Shown piece by piece: positions 1 through 6,900 of a DNA stretch of 7,667 nt (positions are counted from its first letter, which is position 1; every line of letters begins with the position of its first letter). The notes below the pieces were generated by a model. That model was not told the DNA's origin, searched no databases, and saw nothing but the letters and a program-made list of their open reading frames with translations. Made by a program: the position numbers and the translations under genes. Source of the stretch: an uncultured delta proteobacterium (lineage in GTDB: Bacteria; UBA10199; GCA-002796325; 1-14-0-20-49-13); contig CAIPVD010000197.1 of NCBI GenBank assembly GCA_903868375.1, positions 1-7,667 on the forward strand, read 5' to 3'.

Positions 1-1
1 C

Positions 2-970
2 ACTGGTGCAACAGGTTTTATTGGAACGAGGCTACTTTCAAGGCTGGCAGTTGAATGCGACGAACTTCGCGTATTTCGCAGGCCCAACTCTCCCATAGAG
101 AAGATCGGGAACATAAAGTTCGAGGAGTTCCTAGGCGATATCAGAAATTATGATGACGTGCGGCGTGCAGCGGAAGGCTGCGATGTCGTCTTTCATGTCG
201 CCGCTGCGGTTTCGTACTGGAATAAATTCAATAAACGCCAATACGAAGTGAACGTGATAGGCACAAGGAACGTTGTAAACGCGTGCCTTGAATGTAAGGT
301 TCATCGCCTCATCTATACAAGTTCGATCGTAACTATCGGCGCGCCGGAAGAAGGCCGCCTGGCCGACGAAGAGACGAAATATAATATCGCGAGCATGAAA
401 ATTAATTACGCCGATACAAAGAAGCAGGCGGAGGATGAAGTGCAGAAGGGCGTGGCAAAGGGCTTAGATGCGATCATTGTAAATCCTGCAGCGGTATTTG
501 GCCCTGGCGACACGCGACGGTTCAAAGGTAGCCTATATGGCGGGCGTGTCTGGATGCACAAGTTTTACGTTGGCGGAGGAATTGCAACTGTCGATGTAGA
601 TGACGTGGTCGAAGGCCACATTCGCGCGTGGAAACATGGCAAGAAGGGCGAACGTTATATCTTGGCGAACGAAAATCTTACGTTCAAAGAGATAAGCGGC
701 GTAATAGGTTCGTTCCTTGGCTGGCCAAAGCCAACGGTCAAAGTGCCCGCATGGTGTGTATATGCGCTGGCATATCTTGGAACGTTCATTTCATGGCTTA
801 CGCACACAAAGCCTCTTGCCACCGTGCCTATGGCAAAGTTCACGCAGCTGAATTTATTCTATTCGAACGAGAAGGCAAGGTGCGACCTTGGAATGCAGTT
901 CAAACCGTTCCGCGAATCTATAGAGAACGCCGTCGAATGGTTCAAGGAAAAGGGATATATAAAGATTTAA
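2..970 (+). CDS. NAD(P)-dependent extended SDR, epimerase / dihydroflavonol-4-reductase-like (5' partial)
   Basis: The frame is open from the left edge to the TAA at 968-970 (323 visible residues). The first visible residues are TGATGFIG, the N-terminal Rossmann dinucleotide-binding motif, so only about 5-8 residues plus the start codon are missing. The GTG at 158 is internal and is not the start. Catalytic features fit an extended short-chain dehydrogenase/reductase: a Ser-Ser pair in YTSS (about residues 107-108) and YADTK (Tyr136, Lys140) as the YxxxK pair. FHVAAAVSYW and NPAAVFGPGD are typical of the dihydroflavonol-reductase / HpnA-like branch of NAD-dependent epimerases. Such enzymes use NAD(P)H on sugar-nucleotide, isoprenoid or ketone substrates; the substrate cannot be read here. 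A hydrophobic stretch around residues 240-265 may be membrane-associated. The gene converges with the TPR gene, 8 bp away. The family call is firm; the exact function is open. Confidence 0.93.
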   Translation, partial: TGATGFIGTRLLSRLAVECDELRVFRRPNSPIEKIGNIKFEEFLGDIRNYDDVRRAAEGCDVVFHVAAAVSYWNKFNKRQYEVNVIGTRNVVNACLECKVHRLIYTSSIVTIGAPEEGRLADEETKYNIASMKINYADTKKQAEDEVQKGVAKGLDAIIVNPAAVFGPGDTRRFKGSLYGGRVWMHKFYVGGGIATVDVDDVVEGHIRAWKHGKKGERYILANENLTFKEISGVIGSFLGWPKPTVKVPAWCVYALAYLGTFISWLTHTKPLATVPMAKFTQLNLFYSNEKARCDLGMQFKPFRESIENAVEWFKEKGYIKI

Positions 971-978
971 GGATCTAT

Positions 979-1944
979 TTATTTTTTTGCAAAAAAGTTG
1001 GCTTCTTTTGGGTTCAGCCTGATGGCTTCTTTGATAGCCACTAACGCCTCGTCGGCCCTGCCGAGTTCTTTTAAAATTACCGCCAGTTCGGAAAAATGAC
1101 GGGCTTTTGTCGGGTCTAGCCTTATTGCCTCTTCGATAGCCACTAATGCTTCGTCAGTCCTACCTAGCCCTCTTAAAATTATCGCCTGTTCACAGAAATG
1201 ACGGCCTTGCTTTGGGTCCATCCTAATAGCTTTCTTGATGATCTTCAATGCCTCATTAAGCCTAGCGAGCAGTCTTAGGATGATAGCCTTTTCACAATAG
1301 TGGCGTACAGACGCTGGTTCCACCTTGATAGCCTCTTCAATCGCAGCTAATGCGTCGTCGTATCTATTTACTTTTCTTAAAATGATCGCTTTCTCGTAGA
1401 AGGAGCGGGCTTTGGTACCGCTTTCCAGTAATATGGCCTCATCAAGAAGCTCTAGCCCTTCTAAAGCTCTGCCTGCCTTACGTAAAGTCATTGCCTTCTC
1501 ACATAAGGTTCTAGGATGTCTTTCAAATCTCAATGCGAGGTCATAGGCCTCTATCGCACTGCTAAAATCATTTTTTCGTGCATATGCAATTCCGATCTTT
1601 GTAAGAAGCTTTCCAGAAGGACCTTCAGTTTGTAAACGGTCTAATAGCTCTTCAAGACTTTGAGGTTGCTGTCCGGCAGTGGCGAGTAGATTATTTGTAT
1701 TTTTTAAGATTTGTATCGCGCTGTCGGCATCGGTAGCAAATGCAGTAGCGGCCGCTTGTGCAGAACGCGATTGCGCAGCCAGAAACGGGCCCGTAAGTTC
1801 CGATGACAAGCCGCTGGCAGAGGCAATCAGCGAATTTGTAGCCACGAGCTCAATGCTGCCGAAAGTTGCCAGGTTTCCGAACACGCTCGACGAAAATGTA
1901 GGCAGGGGATTTATGATCCCTGCCGATGTTGCAAAGATAGGCAT
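979..1944 (-). CDS. TPR-repeat protein with a low-complexity N-terminal head
   Basis: A 321-residue protein. The ATG at 1944 is preceded by an AGGAG Shine-Dalgarno sequence five bases upstream, which fixes the start. Residues 1-75 are rich in Ala, Ser, Phe, Gly and Thr, with no charged n-region or clear signal peptide. Residues 76-110 are a helical linker. From about residue 111 to 315 there are six tandem 34-residue tetratricopeptide repeats (roughly 111-144, 145-179, 180-213, 214-247, 248-281, 282-315). They show the usual pattern of an aromatic or His plus EKAIILR in helix A and EALxAIEEAIRLDP in helix B. TPR arrays form a superhelical groove that binds partner proteins; the partner is unknown. 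The gene lies 69 bp downstream of asnS on the same strand and could be co-transcribed, but it has its own strong ribosome binding site. The last repeats are very similar to each other, suggesting recent unit duplication. The TPR call is sure; the role is unknown. Confidence 0.9.
   Translation of the reverse strand: MPIFATSAGIINPLPTFSSSVFGNLATFGSIELVATNSLIASASGLSSELTGPFLAAQSRSAQAAATAFATDADSAIQILKNTNNLLATAGQQPQSLEELLDRLQTEGPSGKLLTKIGIAYARKNDFSSAIEAYDLALRFERHPRTLCEKAMTLRKAGRALEGLELLDEAILLESGTKARSFYEKAIILRKVNRYDDALAAIEEAIKVEPASVRHYCEKAIILRLLARLNEALKIIKKAIRMDPKQGRHFCEQAIILRGLGRTDEALVAIEEAIRLDPTKARHFSELAVILKELGRADEALVAIKEAIRLNPKEANFFAKK
1000..1512 (-). repeat. Tandem 102-bp units encoding five 34-residue TPRs
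   Basis: Five adjacent units of about 102 bp, each encoding one TPR (residues about 145-315 of the TPR protein). The similarity is visible in the DNA as well as the protein. For example, GATAGCCACTAA followed by GC(C/T)TCGTC recurs near 1033 and 1136, and TCTTAAAATTA-like blocks recur near each unit boundary. The two C-terminal units are the closest pair. This indicates growth by unit duplication within the gene. Confidence 0.75.
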
Positions 1945-1949
1945 TGATT

Positions 1950-1954
1950 CTCCT
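1950..1954 (-). promoter_or_regulatory. Shine-Dalgarno site of the TPR gene
   Basis: CTCCT on the plus strand reads AGGAG on the minus strand, with five bases between it and the ATG at 1944-1942. It decides the start of the TPR gene. It contrasts with asnS and the four-helix-bundle gene, which have no comparable site. Confidence 0.75.
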
Positions 1955-2013
1955 AGTGTTCCTTTTATCGGCGGACGGAAATAAAAGTTGCTAGTTATTT
2001 TTAGCTTTGGCCC

Positions 2014-3306
2014 TTAAGGATAGAGCCTGTTGATCAGGCGTGGAAATGGGATCGTTTCTCTAATGTGTGGCGTGCCGCAGATCCAACCGGTGAGCCTCTC
2101 CAGGCCATAACCGAAGCCGGAATGCGGAACGCTACCATATTTGCGCAGGTCTAAATACCAGTCGAACGCCTTGACCGGCAGGTTGTGTTCTTTGATGCGG
2201 TTAAGCAGCACGTTGTAATCGTCTTCGCGCTGGCTTCCGCCGATTATTTCGCCGAAACCTTCCGGCGCAAGCAGGTCGGCGCAGAGTGCAAGTTCGGGAT
2301 TTGCCGGATCGCGTTTCATGTAGAACGCCTTCACCTTCGCCGGATATTTTTCAACGAATAGTGGTTTGTCCAAATCTTGCATGATGAGTGTTTCGTCGTC
2401 GCCGCCTAGGTCGTCGTCTTCCTTGATATCGCTTCCAAGCTTATGAAGCTTAGCGACCGCCTCTGCGTGCGTCATGCGATAGAATGGGGCCTTGATCTTT
2501 TCGAGCGGCTTTATGTCGCGCTCCAATATCTTCAGCTCGGCCTGGTTCTTCTTCAGCACCGATTCAACGATGAAGCTCACCAAATTTTCTTGGATCTTTA
2601 AGTTCTCATCGTGCTCGACGAAAGCCGCTTCGGCATCCATCATCCAGAACTCGGTTAAGTGCCTGCGTGTTTTTGATTTTTCCGCGCGAAATACCGGCCC
2701 AAAGTCGAAAACGCGGCCGTGGCTCATTATTGCCGCTTCGATGTAGAGCTGGCCTGATTGGGAGAGGTACGCCTTTCCAAGGTCAAAATATTCCAGCTCA
2801 AAGAGCGTCGTCGTTCCTTCGCATGCCGCAGGGGTTAGTATCGGCGAATCGATCTTAATGAAACCGGTGCTATTCAAATGTTCGTACGTTGCGTTGATTA
2901 TCGTGTTGCGAATGCGCTGGATCGCCCACTGTTTGCTGGAGCGGAGCCACAAGTGACGGTTGTCGAGCAAAAAATCCGGGCCGTGTTCTTTTTTGCCGAT
3001 TGGATATTCTTCCGCCATCTGAACCAATTTTATGTTCGAAACCTGCAGCTCGTAAACGTCGTTGCGCGGATGTTTTGTAACCGTTCCTTCGATTATCGCG
3101 GAACTTTCCAGCGTGATCTTGTTCGCCAGTTCCCACATCGCTTCGGGGATATCTTTTTGGACGACGACCCCTTGAATAAAACCGGTGCCGTCTCTTATTT
3201 GCAGAAAACCGATCTTGCCTGAAAATCTCTTATTGTAGACCCAGCCGCGAACGATCGTTCTTTTGTCCAGATGATGCGCAATTTCACTGATAAAAGTTGG
3301 TTTCAT
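2014..3306 (-). CDS. asnS: Asparaginyl-tRNA synthetase (AsnRS, class IIb)
   Basis: This 430-residue cytosolic enzyme charges tRNA-Asn with asparagine using ATP. An N-terminal OB-fold anticodon-binding domain spans about residues 15-100 (RGWVYNKR, GKIGFLQIRDGTGFIQG). A class II catalytic core follows: motif 1 region ending in KIDSPILT (151-158), the ACEGTTTLF segment (161-169) that distinguishes AsnRS from AspRS, QSGQLY (183-188), motif 2 FRAEKSKTRRHLTEFW (206-221), EIIGGSQRE (353-361), and motif 3 GFGYGLERL (397-405). The C-terminus RETIPFPRLINRLYP is characteristic of AsnRS. Length and sequence resemble the compact Bacillus/Thermus type rather than the 466-residue E. coli form. All class II signature motifs are intact. 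The ATG at 3306 gives the canonical MKP start, but no Shine-Dalgarno precedes it: the leader consists of GGTCAACT-type repeats belonging to the cassette upstream. The four-helix-bundle gene ends 26 bp upstream and the TPR gene starts 69 bp downstream, both on the same strand. Confidence 0.98.
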   Translation of the reverse strand: MKPTFISEIAHHLDKRTIVRGWVYNKRFSGKIGFLQIRDGTGFIQGVVVQKDIPEAMWELANKITLESSAIIEGTVTKHPRNDVYELQVSNIKLVQMAEEYPIGKKEHGPDFLLDNRHLWLRSSKQWAIQRIRNTIINATYEHLNSTGFIKIDSPILTPAACEGTTTLFELEYFDLGKAYLSQSGQLYIEAAIMSHGRVFDFGPVFRAEKSKTRRHLTEFWMMDAEAAFVEHDENLKIQENLVSFIVESVLKKNQAELKILERDIKPLEKIKAPFYRMTHAEAVAKLHKLGSDIKEDDDLGGDDETLIMQDLDKPLFVEKYPAKVKAFYMKRDPANPELALCADLLAPEGFGEIIGGSQREDDYNVLLNRIKEHNLPVKAFDWYLDLRKYGSVPHSGFGYGLERLTGWICGTPHIRETIPFPRLINRLYP

Positions 3307-3307
3307 A

Positions 3308-3364
3308 TAAGTTGACCGAGTTGACCAAGTGCTTAAGTTGACCGAGTTATGCTCGGGTCAACTT
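3308..3364. repeat. Left flanking repeat cluster of the four-helix-bundle cassette
   Basis: A cluster of copies of the unit GTTGACCRA: starts at 3311, 3320 and 3338, with an inverted copy near 3357. The outer 17 bases, TAAGTTGACCGAGTTGA (3308-3324), recur exactly inverted at 3750-3766. GTTGACCAAGT (3320-3330) recurs inverted at 3736-3746. The cluster lies between asnS and the four-helix-bundle gene and covers the last codons of the latter. Its left border is one base before the asnS ATG. Confidence 0.85.
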
Positions 3365-3725
3365 GCTTATTGTTAAGATAACGAATCAGCCCTTTACATA
3401 AATGCATGCAATCTTCTGCCAAAACATCTGCTTCTTGAACATCAGCTGCCGAAATGTAACCCAGGTCCTTTGCAATATACAAGTGAGACTGTGTTTCATA
3501 TATCGACCTGATAGACATACTCAAAAATCTAATATATTCAACGTTTGATTTTGCCCCAAACCCCTCCGCGATATTTGCTATGATCGAAACCGCAGACCTT
3601 TGTACTTGATCGCGCAGTCCAAAATCTTTCTTAAAATGTTCATTTGAGGTCAATTTATAAACAACTAATACTAGTTGACGGCCTTTTTGCCAACTATCCA
3701 ATTCTGTAAAGTGATTAAGTTTCAT
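3333..3725 (-). CDS. Four-helix-bundle protein of the 23S rRNA intervening-sequence (S23/IVP) family
   Basis: A 130-residue protein matching the four-helix-bundle family first seen as ORFs inside 23S rRNA intervening sequences and now known scattered in many genomes. Diagnostic features are an N-terminal FTELDSWQKGRQL helix (6-18), FGLRDQVQRSAVSI followed by NIAEGFG (35-57), YIRFLSMSIRSIYETQSHL (64-82) and AKDLGYI (85-91). The family forms small helical bundles, often oligomeric; the molecular function is not established. Family members usually end near the last helix. Here the final residues QVDPSITRST and the stop codon are encoded by the flanking repeat hairpin, so the C-terminal tail may be a by-product of the repeat. 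No clear Shine-Dalgarno precedes the ATG at 3725. The gene sits 26 bp upstream of asnS and between inverted copies of a 9-bp-type repeat, suggesting a mobile or formerly mobile cassette rather than an old operon member. Confidence 0.88.
   Translation of the reverse strand: MKLNHFTELDSWQKGRQLVLVVYKLTSNEHFKKDFGLRDQVQRSAVSIIANIAEGFGAKSNVEYIRFLSMSIRSIYETQSHLYIAKDLGYISAADVQEADVLAEDCMHLCKGLIRYLNNKQVDPSITRST
3335..3364 (-). other. Strong RNA hairpin over the stop codon of the four-helix-bundle gene
   Basis: The arms AAGTTGACCGAG (3335-3346) and CTCGGGTCAACTT (3352-3364) are complementary apart from one bulged base, around a 5-base loop. The stem includes the last sense codons and touches the TAA at 3333-3335. 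No U-tract follows in the minus direction, so it is not a standard intrinsic terminator. It could still affect mRNA stability, or coupling between this gene and asnS. Confidence 0.7.
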
Positions 3726-3734
3726 AAGATCGGT

Positions 3735-3766
3735 AACTTGGTCAACTTATCAACTCGGTCAACTTA
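3735..3766. repeat. Right flanking repeat cluster of the four-helix-bundle cassette
   Basis: Contains AACTTGGTCAAC (3735-3746) and TCAACTCGGTCAACTTA (3750-3766), the reverse complements of sequences in the left cluster. The arms could pair and place the gene in a large loop, as described for 23S rRNA intervening sequences. ATA occurs immediately outside both outer arms (3305-3307 and 3767-3769), which could be a short target duplication but is too short to count as evidence. Confidence 0.85.
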
Positions 3767-3926
3767 ATAACTCAACCGGGAAATGTAAAGTTTTTTATGG
3801 GAAGCGGGTTCCTCGGTTTATATGAGGGGAGATGATCAGCAATATGACGGCGCATAAAAATGAGGATAACCATTGGAATATATTAATGTTTTTGCCACAG
3901 ATCCTATACCAAAGGTCCCGCAGACC
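3767..3926. other. Intergenic region between divergent genes
   Basis: About 160 bp between the cassette repeat and the sigma-54-like promoter. I see no convincing gene, tRNA, terminator or sigma-70 promoter. It contains a short stem CCTC / GAGG around 3811-3827 and a GAGGGGAG purine run at 3824-3831. Upstream activator sites for a sigma-54 promoter would be expected here, but none can be recognised by eye. Confidence 0.5.
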
Positions 3927-3927
3927 T
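3913..3927. promoter_or_regulatory. Small inverted repeat touching the -24 element
   Basis: AGGTC and GACCT are perfect 5-bp arms around CCGCA. The right arm ends on the first base of the -24 box. It could be an operator or chance; the arms are short. Confidence 0.25.
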
Positions 3928-3942
3928 GGCACAATAGTTGCT
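3927..3942 (+). promoter_or_regulatory. Putative sigma-54 (RpoN) -24/-12 promoter
   Basis: TGGCAC (3927-3932), five bases, then TTGCT (3938-3942). The invariant GG (3928-3929) and GC (3940-3941) are separated by exactly 10 bases, matching the known consensus TGGCAC-N5-TTGC(A/T) at every defined position. It lies in the intergenic region, reads toward the large plus-strand gene, and predicts a transcript start near 3953. Sigma-54 promoters need an enhancer-binding activator, so the gene would be switched on by a specific signal. That start leaves only about 7 bases before the ATG at 3960. Confidence 0.6.
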
Positions 3943-3959
3943 TGTATGGATACTGAACT

Positions 3960-6900
3960 ATGGTTCATATACCCCACAATTCATTCTTTGGAGGCGATCT
4001 TCCATCGTTTAGTTTGAGTGATATCAACTCTCGTCTTTTCGGATATCAGTTCATGCAGTCGATAGGCGGCGGTAGTAGCTTGTTCGACAGCTTTAGTACT
4101 AGCTCGGTGCATTTTCGCAGCCCAGCTATAACCCAGCGCCCAAACATAGGTTCCCAGGCACTATTCGGAGCTTATGGCAGATTCGCTTGGAATAGGGCGA
4201 CTGCAGATTATGCGGGCCGTACGATTCCAGGTGCCACAGATCTTCTCAACGGCGCTTATAATTGCTACTTTGTACAAAATCAGTTCCTGCCGCAAAATAA
4301 TATCTTTCTGCGAGGTGGCGGAGCGTCCTCCGATCTTGCAGATTCAGGAAACAATATATTCGGAAATCGATTGCCAACTTCTGCACCTTCTTCTTCCATG
4401 GAGCCGGTTCATGAAGAACAGCGAAAAGAAGGGCCAAGGCACAAAGACACGGTTCATCCGACATTTAGTGAGATTGATGGACTCGTTGCTAAATACAAAG
4501 ATCAGCTTGCGTCGAACTATGAAGAACATAACGGAGAACAGTTTCAGGCGATAACAGTTAAGGATGATAAGAAAGGATTGTTGAAAGACCTGCAGGAGTC
4601 GCTTAACGGAAAAGATAAAGATCATCTGATAATTATAGTAAATGGTAAAAGATATACAGTTAGCGAGTATGACGATTTCAAAAAATTGAAGGATAAAGAA
4701 TTTGGCTCCGCCGTTAAATCTGCTCAAGTAACTCGAGTGAAAGATGAAACGGAAAAGGTGGAAGTTGGAGGAGTGAAATTCGTTAACGTTAGCCACGACA
4801 GCGATGTCACAGGCGCGGCATTCCATGTCCATTTGGATGACGACCAGCATTACTTCTTCGATGCTTCAAGGCAGGATGGTGAAAGGGATATCGCAAGGCT
4901 TACAGGTGCTTCCGATAAGGAAGAGGCGTTGGTGTTTGTGGAATATGAAGAGGGTAAGCAGAAATTTGCGCGGTGGGTCGAGGTTGGAACAAGATCGACC
5001 GAGCACCGGCTAAAAGATCCTGACAATCCATCAAAGGGATTTGAAATGTCGGTCGACACGGAAATTCCTCCGGCATTCCTTGTGAAGCTAGCCCAGACGG
5101 CTGGAGTTAGCATAACTGCCGCTTCATTATATCATCAGCATCCAGAAAGAGACGAAGACAATGGAAGCGGCCAGCAGCCTTCAGCCGACGACCTTAAGAA
5201 CGGCATCGACTTTATCAATGAGCTGGCGAAGTATACTAAGGCACGTATCGATTACCGCGTTGTGAATCATGACGGCGTTTATGTTATATCAACTCCAGAT
5301 GGTGCCAATGAAAGCGAACTTAAATCCAAGATAAACAGTGAATACCAGGCTGCAATCGATAAGGCGAATGCCAAAGATCCAAGCCCCAAACATACCGAGC
5401 AGATATTCGCCACTGGCTTGAAGGACAGCTATTTCAGATTTTTCAACGATGCCGAAAAGGCACAGCCTACTATAATGGCGAAGCGTGAAGCGGTGGCTGC
5501 GCCAGTCGCGGGGGCGCCAGCCGGAGCGGTTGCTGCGGGTTCGGCCGTGGCTAGTAGTGTGTCAAATTTAGATGGCATTAGGTCTAGCTTTGATAAGATA
5601 ATGAAAGATAGTGCAGGCCAAGATGTGTCATCGGAAGATATATCCACATTGAGCGGATTGAATACGAAGGCGATGGAGATTTCTGAAGAGGCCAGAACCA
5701 AAGGCGATAAGGTAAAAAGACATGAAGCGGTCCAATTGGCCGACAAGATATCGACCTTCGTGCAAAAGCTGGAAGGACAGGCGCTTGCACGCGCAAATAT
5801 CCATTCCAATGCGTTCTCCAAAGCTATACATGAGAAAAATGTAGATAGTGCTAAGACAGAATTTAATAAATGGAAGGATCAGGTTAAGTTAGCGAAAGGA
5901 TTTAATTGGTTAAAAGAAAATGCACAATTAAAACAAAAACATGATCGTATGCAGACTGATCTGGCCAGCCTTGAGCATCCAACTCCAGCGGCAGCTGCAG
6001 CCCCCGCCGCAAAGACGGCGGCAGCTTCGGCCCCTACTTCTGCTTTTGCTCAAGCTGAAAAAGACAAAGCCACTAAGGCTAGAATTAAAACAGTGATGGA
6101 TGTGTATTCAAAAAACTCAAATATAGATGTGAATCCTTCAGACTATTCTCGCGTCGAAAATGATTATTTTGATTTAATGATAGATGCAGGTGCCACAGAT
6201 TTTACTGCCAAAGGGTGTCCGTCGGTTGGGCCGGATTATGAAAGAGATATGGCCCTGTTGAAAAATAGAGCTCTTGCCAGGACAGGTGTACATCGGCAAG
6301 CGTTCAACACGGCTATTGAAAATAAAGATGGCTTGGCAGCCGGGGTAAAATTTGACAAATGGAAAGAACAAATTTCGGTCGCAAAGGGTGACAAATATTT
6401 AAATGATAAAGCCTTGAAGCAGGTCCAAGATGAAATGCAGCGGTCTTTGGACGGTCCTAAGCGTCCAACTCCAGCGGCATCTGCTGCTCCAGCACCGAAA
6501 CCTAAAGTTGTGGATAAGGCTGTAGAATGGTGGACCCAGTTTGCGGCTGATAGGAATAATATCCAAGCCTCCGGTACTATAGACGATCCTAAAATTCATT
6601 ACGATGGGCCTATCGATGGCAATAAGTTCGTTGTTACGTTTGAATACAATAAGGGTATTGAAGATAATCCAGAGAATAGAAAGCTGACCGATGCGCGGAT
6701 TGAATCCGTAAAGCGGCTGATGGCCAGATTTCCCAACAATCTTACAATTAAAATAAACGACGTTGAATATGGCAATGCAGATGCCGCTAAAATCGCACCG
6801 AATTATTACGAACAGCTTCTTGGATGGGGTTCCAAAAAAGCAACTCCCGCTCCAGCGCTCGATCAAAAAATAGAAAATGCCAAAAAAATGGCTAAGACAA

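Noticed and set aside
158..160. GTG as the start of the SDR gene
   Set aside because: The frame is open upstream and encodes the essential Rossmann glycine motif at positions 2-25; the real start lies beyond the left edge.
983..996. Intrinsic terminator
   Set aside because: TTTTTTGCAAAAAA is a palindrome but has no GC-rich stem, so I do not call it a terminator.
628..1044. A 138-codon plus-strand frame reading past the SDR stop into the TPR gene
   Set aside because: Out of frame with the SDR gene; its end is antisense to the TPR coding sequence, and its translation has no family features.
1679..1984. A plus-strand frame over the start of the TPR gene
   Set aside because: Antisense to the TPR gene, which has a clear ribosome binding site and a repeat domain.
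2492..3222. Several plus- and minus-strand frames inside asnS
   Set aside because: asnS is full-length with all class II motifs; these are shadows.
3308..3766. CRISPR array
   Set aside because: The repeats are about 9 bp, close together and inverted around a coding gene, with no regular spacers and no cas genes.
3832..4017. Possible small plus-strand gene of 61 codons after a GAGGGGAG purine run
   Set aside because: The purine run is too close to ATG 3832 and rather far from ATG 3844. The frame covers the sigma-54-like promoter and overlaps the large gene's start, and its product has no recognisable features.
4174..4554. A 126-codon plus-strand frame
   Set aside because: Out of frame inside the large gene, with no domain or ribosome binding site; the large frame is open across the whole span.
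4344..4850. A 168-codon minus-strand open frame with hydrophobic stretches
   Set aside because: Antisense shadow of the Lys/Asp/Glu-rich coding region of the large gene; the apparent hydrophobicity comes from reading AAA/GAA codons in reverse.
5429..5831. Overlapping minus-strand frames, including an Ala-rich 130-codon one
   Set aside because: Shadow of the Ala/Pro linker and helical module 1 on the plus strand.
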